Assembly (NCBI GenBank): GCA_027484915.1
Contig: JAIXSA010000140.1
Span: 1-54,073 of the forward strand
Direction of reading: 5' to 3'
Source of the DNA: Paracoccaceae bacterium
GTDB taxonomy: Bacteria > Pseudomonadota > Alphaproteobacteria > Rhodobacterales > Rhodobacteraceae
Length of the DNA: 54,073 bases
Shown here: positions 16,991 through 26,041 of the stretch, piece by piece
How positions within the stretch are numbered: position 1 is the stretch's first letter
How the letters are laid out: the number at the start of each line of letters is the position of its first letter
Notes under the pieces: generated by a model
What the model saw: only the letters and a program-made list of their open reading frames with translations
The model's database searches: none
Told to the model about the DNA's origin: nothing
Position numbers and translations under genes: made by a program

Positions 16991-18888
16991 AACGCACGCT
17001 TGGCGTCTGCTACTACCCCGAACACTGGAACGAGGCGCAATGGGCCGAGGATGCCGCCCGGATGGTGCGCCTTGGTCTGACCTGGGTCCGGATTGGCGAG
17101 TTCGCCTGGAGCCGGATGGAGCCGGAACCGGGGCGCTATGACTGGGACTGGCTGGACCGGGCGATTGCGACGCTGGGCGCGCGGGGGCTGAAGGTGGTCT
17201 TGGGCACTCCCACCGCGACGCCGCCGCGCTGGATGGTCGACCGGCACCCGGACATGTTCGCGGTGGATGCCGAGGGGCGGGTGCGCGGATTCGGCTCGCG
17301 CCGGCACTATGATTTCTCGCACCAAGGCTATCGGACGGAATGCGCCAAGATCGTCGGGCTGATGGCCGAGCGCTATGGGAAGAACCCCCATGTCGCGGCT
17401 TGGCAGACGGACAACGAATATGCCTGCCATGCGACGACGCTAAGCTATTCCGAGGCCGCGAAGACGGCGTTCCAGGACTGGCTGGCGCAGAAGTACCAGT
17501 CGCCGGATGCCTTGAACCGGGCCTGGGGCAATGTGTTCTGGTCGATGGAGTACAGCGATTTCAGGGACATCGGGCTGCCGAACCTGACGGTGACCGAGCC
17601 GAACCCGAGCCATGTGATGGATTTCCGTCGCTTCTCCAGCGAGCAGGTGGTCAGCTTCAACAAGCTGCAGGTGGAGATCATCCGCAAGCACTCGCCCGCG
17701 CCCATCGCGCACAACTACATGGGCGCGGTGACCGAATTCGACCATTGGGATGTGGGCGCGGACCTGGATATCGCCTCGTGGGACAGCTATCCGCTGGGGT
17801 TCCTGTCGGACCGCATACCTGCGGATGCCGAGCACAAGCGGCGCTTCGTGCGGCAGGGCGATCCGGATTTCCAGGCCTTCCACCATGACCTTTACCGCGC
17901 CGTGGGCCGGGGCCGCTGGTGGATCATGGAGCAGCAGCCGGGCCCGGTGAACTGGGCGCCCTACAACCCCGATCCGCTGCCCGGGATGGCGCGGCTTTGG
18001 GCCTGGGAGGCCTTCGCGCATGGGGCCGAGGCGGTGTGCTATTTCCGCTGGCGGCAGGCACCCTTCGCGCAGGAACAGATGCATGCGGGCCTTCTGCGCC
18101 CCGACAGCGCCCCGGCGCAGGCGTTCGGAGAGGCGGAGCAGGTCGCGCAGGAGCTTGCGGCGATGCCCGATGTCGGGACCGCCAAGGCCGATGTGGCGCT
18201 GGTCTTCGACTATGCCTCGGACTGGGCCTGGGACATTCAGCCTCAGGGCCGGAGCTTCAGCTATTTCTGGCTGGTGTTCCATGTCTACAAGGGGCTGCGG
18301 CGGCTGGGGCTGAACGTGGACATCGTGCCGCCGGATGTGGCGGACCTGTCGGGATACAAGCTGGTGCTGGCGCCGGGGGTGTTCAGCCTGTCTGACCCGC
18401 TGAAAGCGGCGCTCGCGGCGTTCAAGGGCACGGCGATCCTGGGGCCGCGGACGAATTCGAAGACCCCGAACTTCTCGATCCCCGTGCCGCTGCCCCCTGC
18501 CCTGCCGGGGCTGGAGGCGGTGGTTGCCCGCGTGGAAAGCCTGCCACCCGACGTGCCGGTGCCGCTGGCGCAGGGGGGCGCGCTGGTCAACTGGCGCGAG
18601 AAGCTGGAGGGCACGGCGCAGGTGGTCGAGGTGGCCGAGGATGGCTGGCCCGCGCTGGTCTGCGCCGGGAAGCTTCATTACCTGGCCGGGTGGCCGGATG
18701 ATCAGGCCTTGGCGCGCATCCTGCAGCGCGCCTGTGCGGCCGAGGGGATCGAGACCGACCCGCTGCCGGAAGGTCTGCGGCGGCGAGACACGGCAACGCA
18801 CCGGTTCCTTTTCAACTACAACCCGGTTCCGGCCGAATGGGGCGGGGTTTCCATCCCTCCGGCGGGCGTGCTCTGGACGGCGCTTTAG
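16987..18888 (+). CDS. Beta-galactosidase, glycoside hydrolase family 42
   Basis: A 633-residue cytoplasmic retaining beta-galactosidase. The N-terminal TIM barrel starts [23 protein letters not shown] and carries the acid/base Glu144 ([10 protein letters not shown]) and nucleophile Glu315 ([11 protein letters not shown]), positions that match GH42. A trimerisation domain (about 390-560) and a short C-terminal beta domain follow. There is no signal peptide. As last gene of the operon it adds beta-galactosides to the diet served by the alpha-galactosidase. A 25-base repeat hairpin follows ten bases after the stop. Confidence 0.94.
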   Translation: MKRTLGVCYYPEHWNEAQWAEDAARMVRLGLTWVRIGEFAWSRMEPEPGRYDWDWLDRAIATLGARGLKVVLGTPTATPPRWMVDRHPDMFAVDAEGRVRGFGSRRHYDFSHQGYRTECAKIVGLMAERYGKNPHVAAWQTDNEYACHATTLSYSEAAKTAFQDWLAQKYQSPDALNRAWGNVFWSMEYSDFRDIGLPNLTVTEPNPSHVMDFRRFSSEQVVSFNKLQVEIIRKHSPAPIAHNYMGAVTEFDHWDVGADLDIASWDSYPLGFLSDRIPADAEHKRRFVRQGDPDFQAFHHDLYRAVGRGRWWIMEQQPGPVNWAPYNPDPLPGMARLWAWEAFAHGAEAVCYFRWRQAPFAQEQMHAGLLRPDSAPAQAFGEAEQVAQELAAMPDVGTAKADVALVFDYASDWAWDIQPQGRSFSYFWLVFHVYKGLRRLGLNVDIVPPDVADLSGYKLVLAPGVFSLSDPLKAALAAFKGTAILGPRTNSKTPNFSIPVPLPPALPGLEAVVARVESLPPDVPVPLAQGGALVNWREKLEGTAQVVEVAEDGWPALVCAGKLHYLAGWPDDQALARILQRACAAEGIETDPLPEGLRRRDTATHRFLFNYNPVPAEWGGVSIPPAGVLWTAL

Positions 18889-18897
18889 GGGCGCGGG

Positions 18898-18922
18898 CGT
18901 AGGGTGGGCAATCTGCCCACCC
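18898..18922. repeat. Palindromic repeat, copy 1 (CGTAGGGTGGGCAAT-type)
   Basis: A 25-base element whose core GGGTGGGCA (18902-18910) pairs perfectly with TGCCCACCC (18914-18922). A copy with 24 of 25 identical bases occurs at 38497-38521. Both copies lie about ten bases after the stop of a plus-strand operon and face a minus-strand gene, so they can act as bidirectional terminators, but the identity suggests a dispersed REP-like repeat. Confidence 0.7.
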
Positions 18923-18926
18923 CCTG

Positions 18927-20537
18927 TCAGACCTGGACGGCGACCGTGCCCGTGACCGGCAGGAAGGCTGCGGCGTTCGGGCCAAGGGTCAGCCGGTCAT
19001 CCTGCAGCATCGCGTGGAGCGACGGCCCGGTCGGGGCCTGCACCCCCGTCACGGTGACCGAAAGCGCCACCGGCGACAGGTTGAAGAGGCAAAGAAGCGC
19101 CCCCTCTCCTTCCCCCCGGATGAAGCCCAGCACCGGTTCGGGCAGGTCGAGGAAGTGCGACTTGCCTGTCCGCAGTGCCGACGACCGTTTCCGGAACGCC
19201 AGCACCTGCCGGTAATGCTCCAGCACCGAGCCTTGGGCGCCCTTCTGCCCCTCGACGTGCCGTGCGGCCTGTTCCGCCTTGACCGGCAGCCAGGGTTTCA
19301 CCGGCGAAAAGCCCGCGTTGGGCGAGGCATCCCAGACCATCGGGGTGCGCGTGTTGTCGCGGCCGATGGGTTCGGGCCAGAAGTTGATGCCCTGCGGGTC
19401 GGTCAGTTCCTCGAAATCCAGCGGTGTGTCGGTCTGGCCCAGTTCCTCGCCCTGCCAGAGGCAGACCGAGCCTTCGAAGGCCAGAAGGAGCGACCCCGCC
19501 TGCTTGGCCACGTCATCGACATTGTCGCCGTGCTTGGCCCAGCGCGTCGCGTGGCGGACCACGTCGTGGTTCGAGAAGGCCCACATCGGCCAGCCGTCGG
19601 GCGCGCCCTTGAAGAAGCCCTCGACCTTTTGCCGGAAGAACGCCGCTTCGTATTCGTAGCCCATCAGCTCGAACGAGTAGCACTGATGCAGGCGACCGGG
19701 CGCAGTGTATTCGCCCATCATGCGGATCGCGTGGTGGGCCTCGCCCATCTCGCCCACCGAGGCCGCGCCGTATTCGTCCAGAAGCGTGCGGATGCGTTCC
19801 ATCCAGGCCAGGTTCTCGGGCTGGTTCTTCGAGAAGATGTGGTACTGCATCCCGTAGGGATTGCCCTCGGGTTCCTTCTTCACGCGGTAGTCGGCCGGGT
19901 CGTCGCGGAAGAGGGGGTCGTGGAAGAAGTAGTTCACGGTGTCGAAGCGGAAGCCGTCGCCCCCCCGCTCAAGCCAGAAACGCATCGCCTCAAGCGCCCA
20001 GTCCTGGACGGCCGGGTTGTGGTAGTTGAGGTCGGGCTGCGAGGTCAGGAAGTTGTGCAGGTAATACTGCTTGCGCCGCGCGTCCCATTGCCAGGCCGGG
20101 CCGCCGAAGACCGACAGCCAGTTGCAGGGCGGCATCCCGTCGTGCTTCGGGTCGGCCCAGACATACCAGTCGGACTTGGGGTTCATCCGGTCCTTGCGGC
20201 TTTCCGCGAAGAACGGGTGCTGGTCCGAGGTATGGCTGAGGACCTGGTCGATGATGACCTTGAGGCCCAGCTTGTGCGCCTTGGCGACCATCGCGTCGAA
20301 GTCCGCCAGCGTACCGAAGACCGGGTCGACGTCGCAATAGTCGCTGACGTCATAGCCCATGTCCTTCATCGGGCTGCGGAAGAACGGGGACAGCCAGACC
20401 GCGTCGACCCCAAGGTCGGCAAGATGGTCCAGCCTGCGGGTGATCCCCGGCAGGTCGCCCACCCCGTCGCCGTTGTCGTCCTGGAAGGACCGGGGATAGA
20501 CCTGATAGGTCACGGCGCCACGCCACCAGTCGGACAT
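18927..20537 (-). CDS. Alpha-glucosidase, GH13 (oligo-1,6-glucosidase type)
   Basis: A 536-residue alpha-amylase-superfamily enzyme starting at 20537 (MSDWWRGAVTYQVYPRSF), the usual GH13 subfamily 23 opening; GGAGTGGGGA precedes it. Conserved regions are IIDQVLSHTSDQH, DGFRFDTVNYF (nucleophile Asp199), SVGEMGE (acid/base Glu263) and FSNHDVVRHATRW (Asp325). It hydrolyses terminal alpha-glucosyl bonds of short oligosaccharides in the cytoplasm. It faces the galactoside operon rather than being part of it. It could process the glucose side of transported sugars, but its regulation may be separate. Confidence 0.93.
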   Translation of the reverse strand: MSDWWRGAVTYQVYPRSFQDDNGDGVGDLPGITRRLDHLADLGVDAVWLSPFFRSPMKDMGYDVSDYCDVDPVFGTLADFDAMVAKAHKLGLKVIIDQVLSHTSDQHPFFAESRKDRMNPKSDWYVWADPKHDGMPPCNWLSVFGGPAWQWDARRKQYYLHNFLTSQPDLNYHNPAVQDWALEAMRFWLERGGDGFRFDTVNYFFHDPLFRDDPADYRVKKEPEGNPYGMQYHIFSKNQPENLAWMERIRTLLDEYGAASVGEMGEAHHAIRMMGEYTAPGRLHQCYSFELMGYEYEAAFFRQKVEGFFKGAPDGWPMWAFSNHDVVRHATRWAKHGDNVDDVAKQAGSLLLAFEGSVCLWQGEELGQTDTPLDFEELTDPQGINFWPEPIGRDNTRTPMVWDASPNAGFSPVKPWLPVKAEQAARHVEGQKGAQGSVLEHYRQVLAFRKRSSALRTGKSHFLDLPEPVLGFIRGEGEGALLCLFNLSPVALSVTVTGVQAPTGPSLHAMLQDDRLTLGPNAAAFLPVTGTVAVQV

Positions 20538-20720
20538 TCCCCACTCCCATGTTCGGATTCTCGTGCGGGCCATAGCGGGGGGCGGGTCCCCACAAAAGTC
20601 CAAAGCGTTTGCGGCCCGGCAGATCGGCGCAGAAACCCCCGCTCTGCGGCACATCCGCAACGACCTGCCCGCAGATCGTGCAGGAGGGGCCTGTAATGGT
20701 CACAATATCGCGGTTGACCC

Positions 20721-20753
20721 TTCAGGGACCTGCGCGCAGGTTGCGCCCCTGAA
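20721..20753. promoter_or_regulatory. Nested palindrome before the MFS gene
   Basis: ACCTGCGCGCAGGT (20728-20741) is a perfect 14-base palindrome. It is enclosed by a second inverted repeat, TTCAGGG (20721-20727) and CCCTGAA (20747-20753). The structure ends 14 bases before the ATG at 20768, so it could be an operator or a hairpin limiting ribosome access. Confidence 0.4.
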
Positions 20754-20767
20754 CCGGAGCGCCCCGC

Positions 20768-22006
20768 ATGTCCAAAGCCCCCCTGATCACTCCCGTCCTT
20801 ATTGCCGGTTGCGTGATCCTGATGATCTCGTTCGCGATCCGGGCCAGCTTCGGCGTTTTCCAGATCCCCATCGCTGCAGAGTTCGGCTGGCTGCGCGCCG
20901 ACTTCTCGTTGGCCATCGCGATCCAGAACCTGGCCTGGGGGATCGGGCAGCCCCTGTTCGGTGCGATGGCGGAACGGTTCGGCGACCGCAAGGCGATCAT
21001 CGCGGGGGCGCTGCTATATGCGGCGGGGCTGGTGCTGTCGTCCTATGCGGTGACGCCAGGCGAGCACCAGATGCTGGCGATCCTGGTCGGTTTCGGCATC
21101 GCCGGGACCGGGTTCGGCGTGATCCTGGCCATCGTCGGGCGGGCGTCCAGCCCCGAGAACCGCTCGATGGCGCTTGGCATCGCAACCGCTGCCGGGTCGG
21201 CAGGCCAGGTCTTCGGCGCACCGACGGCCGAGATCTTGCTGCAAAGCTACAGCTGGCAGACCGTCTTCCTGATCTTCGCCGTGGTCATCCTGGCGACGCT
21301 GGCGGCACTGCCCTTCCTGCGCAGCCCGCAGATGGCCACCAAGCAGGAACTGGAAGAAAGCCTGGGGACTGTCCTGATCCGCGCCTTCAAGGACCCGTCC
21401 TACACGCTGATCTTCCTGGGTTTCTTTTCCTGCGGCTATCAGCTTGCCTTCATCACCGCGCATTTCCCGGCCTTCGTGACCGAGCTTTGCGCGCCCATCG
21501 ATGCAGGGTCGATGCTGGCGGGGATCGGCATCACCACCACCTCGGCCCTGGGCGCGGTGTCCATCGCGGTGATTGGGCTTTTCAACATCGTCGGCACGCT
21601 GACGGCGGGGTATCTCGGCAAGCGCTACACCAAGAAATACCTGCTGTTCGGCATCTATGTGGGCCGCACTGTCGCGGCGGCGGTGTTCATCCTGCTGCCG
21701 ATCACTCCCGCGAGTGTCCTGATCTTCTCGGCGGTGATGGGCGCCCTGTGGCTGGCAACGGTTCCCCTGACCAGCGGCCTTGTCGCGCATATCTACGGGA
21801 TCCGCTACATGGGAACGCTGTATGGCGTGGTATTCCTGAGCCACCAGATCGGCGGGTTCCTGGGCGTCTGGCTGGGCGGGCGGATGTATGACCTGAACGG
21901 CGACTACACGCTCGTGTGGTGGATCGGCGTCGGCGTCGGGGCCTTCTCGGCCATCGTCCACCTGCCGATCCGCGAGCGCACGATGCCGGTGGGCCAAGCG
22001 GCCTGA
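20768..22006 (+). CDS. MFS transporter
   Basis: A 412-residue major facilitator with 12 predicted helices. The loop between helices 2 and 3 reads AERFGDRKAIIAG, the MFS motif A, and a hydrophilic central loop separates the two halves (about 185-205, SPQMATKQELEESLG). It resembles the monocarboxylate/oxalate-formate-like group of the superfamily, but the substrate is not clear. It is divergent from the alpha-glucosidase across 230 bases and convergent with the DUF4424 gene seven bases downstream. Confidence 0.85.
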   Translation: MSKAPLITPVLIAGCVILMISFAIRASFGVFQIPIAAEFGWLRADFSLAIAIQNLAWGIGQPLFGAMAERFGDRKAIIAGALLYAAGLVLSSYAVTPGEHQMLAILVGFGIAGTGFGVILAIVGRASSPENRSMALGIATAAGSAGQVFGAPTAEILLQSYSWQTVFLIFAVVILATLAALPFLRSPQMATKQELEESLGTVLIRAFKDPSYTLIFLGFFSCGYQLAFITAHFPAFVTELCAPIDAGSMLAGIGITTTSALGAVSIAVIGLFNIVGTLTAGYLGKRYTKKYLLFGIYVGRTVAAAVFILLPITPASVLIFSAVMGALWLATVPLTSGLVAHIYGIRYMGTLYGVVFLSHQIGGFLGVWLGGRMYDLNGDYTLVWWIGVGVGAFSAIVHLPIRERTMPVGQAA

Positions 22007-22013
22007 GGGGCGG

Positions 22014-23060
22014 TTACTCCTGCGCCATCGGCTGAACGACCAGCACCTCCAGGTCGCGGTCGGGGGAGTAGTTCGTCTTTTCCACGACGAAGGTCGTCGG
22101 CCCGGTCTTCTTCACGCCGTCGGCGCACAGCGAGATGACGTTCTTCGGATCACCCTTGTCCAGCGTCAGGATGAATTTGCCGATTGGCCCTGCCCAGCTG
22201 TTCGCGGTCCGCAGGACGTAACTGATGTTGTAGGCGGTGCCGTAATTGCCGAATTCATCGCCCTCAGGGTTCTTCAGGGTCTTGGCGAGGGCTCTCGAGG
22301 TGCCGTCGTCGATGCAGTACATGTCCCTGAGATAGATCTGATAGTCTTCCGGCGGGTCGGACCAGTAGAAAAGCCCCCCAGGAGGGCGGTTGGTGTAGCT
22401 GTGGCTGACCTTCACCACGGCGCCGGCCGGGAAGGTCTGAGTCCAGTGATACCGCGTGACGATGGCCCAGGCACCCCAGACATCGGGTGGAACGCCCTGC
22501 GCCGCGTCCCCTTCGTAGTATTCCGCAAGGCCCAGCGCCGCGAGTTCGTCCCGCTTCGCGGGCGGAAAGGACATGAGCACGTCGCGGACCGCCATGTAGT
22601 CCAGCGTCAGGGGAATCCCAAGGCGCTCAAGGTCCGCTGTCACGTCGCGGCCGGGATTGTCATATTGCTTCGAGGGCGGGTTGTCCTCATCCCAGCCCTC
22701 TTCAAGCACAGCGATGCGGTCGATGGTGACCTGGACCGGCTGTCCGTCCACCGTCGCAGTGAAACCGACGAGGTCCTCCTGCGTCAGGTCCTCGGGCAGG
22801 TTCATCATCGCCTCGTAGCCGGACCAGACGCCGATGGGCGGGAGGGGGAAGATCACCTCGCCAGTCACATCCTGGTCGGTCACGTTGCGGAAGGTGTAGT
22901 CGACGGCGACCCTGTCGATGGAGATGAAAAGCCGCTCTTCCTCCATCGCGACGGCCTCGGTCTGGCCGAAGGTGAGGCCGGTGGCCGAGAGGCCGCCGAA
23001 GCCGTCGTTGGCCAGTGCCGGGGTGGAAAGAAGCAAGGCGGGGATCAGGCAAAGGCGCAT
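22014..23060 (-). CDS. DUF4424 domain-containing secreted protein
   Basis: A 348-residue protein with a short signal peptide (residues 1-18, ending PALA|ND). The rest matches DUF4424: an opening DGFGGLSATGLTFGQTEAVAMEEE, a beta-sandwich-like part with FRNVTDQDVTGEVIFPLPP, and a Tyr/Trp-rich region with PAGAVVKVSHSYTNRPPGG. The function of the family is unknown and it is probably periplasmic. GGAGG lies before the ATG. It has no operon partner; the upstream region holds three palindromes. Confidence 0.85.
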   Translation of the reverse strand: MRLCLIPALLLSTPALANDGFGGLSATGLTFGQTEAVAMEEERLFISIDRVAVDYTFRNVTDQDVTGEVIFPLPPIGVWSGYEAMMNLPEDLTQEDLVGFTATVDGQPVQVTIDRIAVLEEGWDEDNPPSKQYDNPGRDVTADLERLGIPLTLDYMAVRDVLMSFPPAKRDELAALGLAEYYEGDAAQGVPPDVWGAWAIVTRYHWTQTFPAGAVVKVSHSYTNRPPGGLFYWSDPPEDYQIYLRDMYCIDDGTSRALAKTLKNPEGDEFGNYGTAYNISYVLRTANSWAGPIGKFILTLDKGDPKNVISLCADGVKKTGPTTFVVEKTNYSPDRDLEVLVVQPMAQE

Positions 23061-23127
23061 CGGAACCTCCGGGGCGAAGTGCCTGCATCTGACGCTGGAA
23101 CGGGCAATGCCGCAAGAGATCCGTGCG

Positions 23128-23192
23128 CGGAGTTTTCGAAAACTCCGGTCCGATTTCTTTGAAGAAATCGGCCTTGCGCCGCCCGGCGGCGC
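23128..23192. repeat. Cluster of three consecutive palindromes
   Basis: Three near-perfect palindromes stand in a row in 65 bases. They are CGGAGTTTTC/GAAAACTCCG (23128-23147, no loop), CCGATTTCTT/AAGAAATCGG around TG (23150-23171), and GCGCCGCC/GGCGGCGC around C (23176-23192). They fill most of the gap between the DUF4424 gene and the MFS gene. No T run follows. A REP/BIME-like mosaic repeat or an operator cluster are both possible. Confidence 0.6.
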
Positions 23193-23231
23193 TTGTCACA
23201 ACCTGCCGACCTTCCGAAAGGCCCCGTCCCC

Positions 23232-24401
23232 ATGCGCATCGGCATTGCCGCCCTGATCCTGGCCTATGTGCTAAGCCAATTCTACCGCGCGTTCCTGGCG
23301 GTGCTGTCGCCCGTGCTGAAAGCCGATCTGGGCGTGACGGCGGCGGACCTCGCCTCGGCCTCGGGCTGGTGGTTCCTGGCCTTTGCGGCGATGCAGGTGC
23401 CCATCGGCTGGGCTTTGGATCGGGTCGGGCCGCGCCTGACCGCCGGGGTCTTGATGGCCGTCGGGGCCGGCGGGGCGCTGCTCTTCGCGCAGGCGACGGG
23501 TGCGGGGCAGATCAGGTTGGCGATGGCGCTGATCGGGATCGGCTGCGCTCCGGTCCTGATGGCGAGCTATTTCATCTTCGCACGCCAGTTTGCGCCCGCG
23601 GTCTTCGGCACGTTGGCCGGGATCACCATCGGCGTGGGGTCATTGGGCAACGTCGCCTCCTCGCTGCCCCTGTCGGCGGCGGTCGAGGCCTTCGGCTGGC
23701 GCGAGACGGTGCTGGGGCTGGCGGCGATCACCGGGGCGGTGGCGCTGGCGATCCTGGTGCTGGTGCGCGACCCGGAGCGGCTGGAGACAGCGCGGAATGG
23801 GTCGCTTCTGGACCTTCTGCGCATTCCGGCGATCTCGCCGATCCTGGCGATGATGGTCGTGTGCTACATGCCGATCGCGGGCATCCGGGGGTTCTGGGTC
23901 GGACCGTATTTTGCCGACGTACATGGGGCGGATCAGGCAGGGATCGGTCAGGTGAGCCTGTGGATCGGGCTGGCGATGGTGGCGGGCAACTTCGCCTATG
24001 GGCCGATGGATCGCTGGCTCGGGACGCGGAAGTGGGTGATCTTCGGGGGCAATGCAGTGACGCTGTGCTGTCTGGTCGGCCTGTGGTGGTTCGCTGCCGC
24101 GCCGGCGGCGCTGGCCACGGGGTTGCTGATCGCGGCGGGGTTCTTCGGGGCGAGCTTCCCGATGGTCATCGCGCATGGCCGGGCGTTCTTTCCACCGCAT
24201 CTGATGGGCCGGGGCGTGACGCTCTTGAACCTCTTTGGCATCGCGCCCATCGGCATCGCGCAGATCCTTGCCGGGCGCATTCATGCCGGGACCACCCCGG
24301 TGCCGCCCGCCGCGCCCTATGAGGCGGTTTTCCTGTTCTTCGCGCTGGTCACGGCGGTGGGGCTGGCCGTCTACCTTCTGTCACAAGACCGGACGGACTG
24401 A
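23232..24401 (+). CDS. MFS transporter
   Basis: A 389-residue major facilitator with about 12 helices. The opening MRIGIAALILAYVLSQFYRAFLAVLSPVL and the motif A variant GWALDRVGPRLTAG fit the nitrate/cyanate-like and ACS-like MFS groups. I use the ATG at 23232; an in-frame TTG 39 bases upstream would begin inside the palindrome cluster. Only a weak GAAAGG lies ahead of the start. The substrate is unknown. Confidence 0.83.
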   Translation: MRIGIAALILAYVLSQFYRAFLAVLSPVLKADLGVTAADLASASGWWFLAFAAMQVPIGWALDRVGPRLTAGVLMAVGAGGALLFAQATGAGQIRLAMALIGIGCAPVLMASYFIFARQFAPAVFGTLAGITIGVGSLGNVASSLPLSAAVEAFGWRETVLGLAAITGAVALAILVLVRDPERLETARNGSLLDLLRIPAISPILAMMVVCYMPIAGIRGFWVGPYFADVHGADQAGIGQVSLWIGLAMVAGNFAYGPMDRWLGTRKWVIFGGNAVTLCCLVGLWWFAAAPAALATGLLIAAGFFGASFPMVIAHGRAFFPPHLMGRGVTLLNLFGIAPIGIAQILAGRIHAGTTPVPPAAPYEAVFLFFALVTAVGLAVYLLSQDRTD

Positions 24402-24490
24402 CGCGCCCCGGTCGAATCCGCTTCCCCCCTCGCCGCGCATGCGCTAACAGCCGCCCGTCCCACCTTTGGGACGATCAAAGGAGAACCCCG

Positions 24491-25513
24491 ATGGGCTACA
24501 AGGTCGTCGTCGCGGGTGCCACGGGCAACGTGGGCCGCGAAATGCTGAACATCCTCGCCGAGCGCGAGTTCCCGGTCGATGAGATCGCCGCGCTGGCGTC
24601 GCGCAAATCTCTGGGCACTGAAGTCAGCTTTGGCGACAAGACTTTGAAGACCAAGGACCTGGACACTTTCGACTTCACCGGCTGGGACATCGCGCTTTTC
24701 GCCGTGGGGTCCGAGGCGACGAAGATCTATGCCCCCAAGGCTGCGGCGGCGGGCTGCGTGGTGATCGACAACTCCAGCCTCTACCGCTACGACGCGGACG
24801 TGCCGCTGATCGTGCCGGAAGTGAACGCGGACGCGATCTTCGGCTATGCCAAGAAGAACATCATCGCCAACCCCAACTGCAGTACTGCTCAGATGGTCGT
24901 GGCGCTGAAACCGCTGCATGACCGCGCAACGATCAAGCGGGTCGTCGTCGCCACCTACCAGTCCGTCTCGGGCGCCGGGAAGGAGGGGATGGACGAGCTT
25001 TGGAACCAGACCAAGTCGATCTACAACCCGGTCGACGAGGTTCCGGCCAAGAAGTTCTCCAAGCAGATCGCCTTCAATGTGATCCCGCATATCGACGTCT
25101 TCCTGGACTCGGGCGAGACCAAGGAAGAATGGAAGATGGTGGCCGAGACGAAGAAGATCCTCGACCCCAAGATCAAGGTCACCGCGACCTGCGTGCGCGT
25201 GCCGGTCTTCGTCGGCCATTCCGAAGCGATCAACATCGAGTTCGAAGAGTTTCTGGACTGGCAGGAAGCCCAGGACATCCTGCGGGAGAGCCCCGGTGTG
25301 ATGCTGATCGACAAGCGGGAACCCGGTGGCTACATCACGCCGATCGAATGCGTGGGCGAGTACGCGACCTATGTCAGCCGGGTCCGCCAGGATTCGACCA
25401 TCGACAACGGTCTGTCGCTGTGGTGCGTGTCCGACAACCTGCGCAAGGGTGCCGCGCTGAACGCGGTGCAGATTGCCGAGCTTCTGGGGTCGAAGGTCCT
25501 GAAAAAGGGCTAA
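24491..25513 (+). CDS. asd: Aspartate-semialdehyde dehydrogenase
   Basis: A 340-residue NADPH-dependent enzyme making L-aspartate semialdehyde for lysine/diaminopimelate, threonine and methionine synthesis. It has the Rossmann motif GATGNVG (9-15), the active-site Cys130 in ANPNCSTAQM, and the SVSGAGKEGMDEL and HIDVF blocks. The site AAAGGAGAA precedes the ATG. It is monocistronic, ended by a strong intrinsic terminator whose loop holds the next gene's start codon. Confidence 0.97.
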   Translation: MGYKVVVAGATGNVGREMLNILAEREFPVDEIAALASRKSLGTEVSFGDKTLKTKDLDTFDFTGWDIALFAVGSEATKIYAPKAAAAGCVVIDNSSLYRYDADVPLIVPEVNADAIFGYAKKNIIANPNCSTAQMVVALKPLHDRATIKRVVVATYQSVSGAGKEGMDELWNQTKSIYNPVDEVPAKKFSKQIAFNVIPHIDVFLDSGETKEEWKMVAETKKILDPKIKVTATCVRVPVFVGHSEAINIEFEEFLDWQEAQDILRESPGVMLIDKREPGGYITPIECVGEYATYVSRVRQDSTIDNGLSLWCVSDNLRKGAALNAVQIAELLGSKVLKKG

Positions 25514-25536
25514 GGGTTTCTTAACCTTGTTGCGGG

Positions 25537-25568
25537 AGGGTCTTGGCCTATGGCCGAGACCCTTTTTC
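25537..25568 (+). terminator. Intrinsic terminator of asd overlapping the next start codon
   Basis: GGGTCTTGGCC (25538-25548) pairs with GGCCGAGACCC (25552-25562) over 11 base pairs, one of them G-U, around the loop TAT. TTTTTC follows directly. It is the clearest intrinsic terminator in the window. The ATG of the following reading frame (25550) begins in the loop. Confidence 0.85.
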
Positions 25569-25984
25569 ATTGCGATGACATTCTCTGGACGCGCTTCGCG
25601 GCCCTGTGCAAGGCACGGGACGAGACGCCCGGCGCGGTGCTGCGGGAAATTGTGCGGCTGGAAGTCAAGCGACACGACAGTCGCAAAGCGAGGAGTGACG
25701 AAGTCATCGACGAGCGGCTCCTCGCTCGACTTCGTCTCCTCGTCGCGGAGGCACTGTCGGTTTCGGAAAGCTGGGGGCAGTTGCAACGCGCACTCCAAGA
25801 TCGCGGGCTGACGTTTGTCCCTTCGGGCGGCGGGCTTCTGCTCGTCGATACCGCCACAGGCGGTCACCTCGCCAAGTCCAGCCAGGTCGGCCCACCCTAT
25901 CTCGATCTCGTTCGCCGTTTTGGAGCTGGCTTCCCCGGTCATCCCCGGCCAGGTCTCGCCGTCCAGGCACTCACCCGCCCCTGA
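25550..25984 (+). CDS. Ribbon-helix-helix-like protein of unknown function
   Basis: A 144-residue product. Residues about 4-40 (HCDDILWTRFAALCKARDET, then PGAVLREIVRLEVKR) look like a ribbon-helix-helix DNA-binding unit. Residues about 75-130 (SWGQLQRALQDRGLTFVPSG, then GGLLLVDTATGGHLAKSSQVG) resemble a segment I associate with relaxase/mobilisation proteins, where a Mob domain ends. No relaxase, oriT or other transfer gene lies nearby, so it is an orphan. GGGAGGG lies ten bases before the ATG, but ATG and ribosome site are both inside the asd terminator. Start and function are therefore uncertain. Confidence 0.6.
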   Translation: MAETLFHCDDILWTRFAALCKARDETPGAVLREIVRLEVKRHDSRKARSDEVIDERLLARLRLLVAEALSVSESWGQLQRALQDRGLTFVPSGGGLLLVDTATGGHLAKSSQVGPPYLDLVRRFGAGFPGHPRPGLAVQALTRP

Positions 25985-26041
25985 CCCCTTGCACCTCCCC
26001 GCCGCACGGGCTTTCCTGTCCGCCCCGACAGGAGACCCGCG

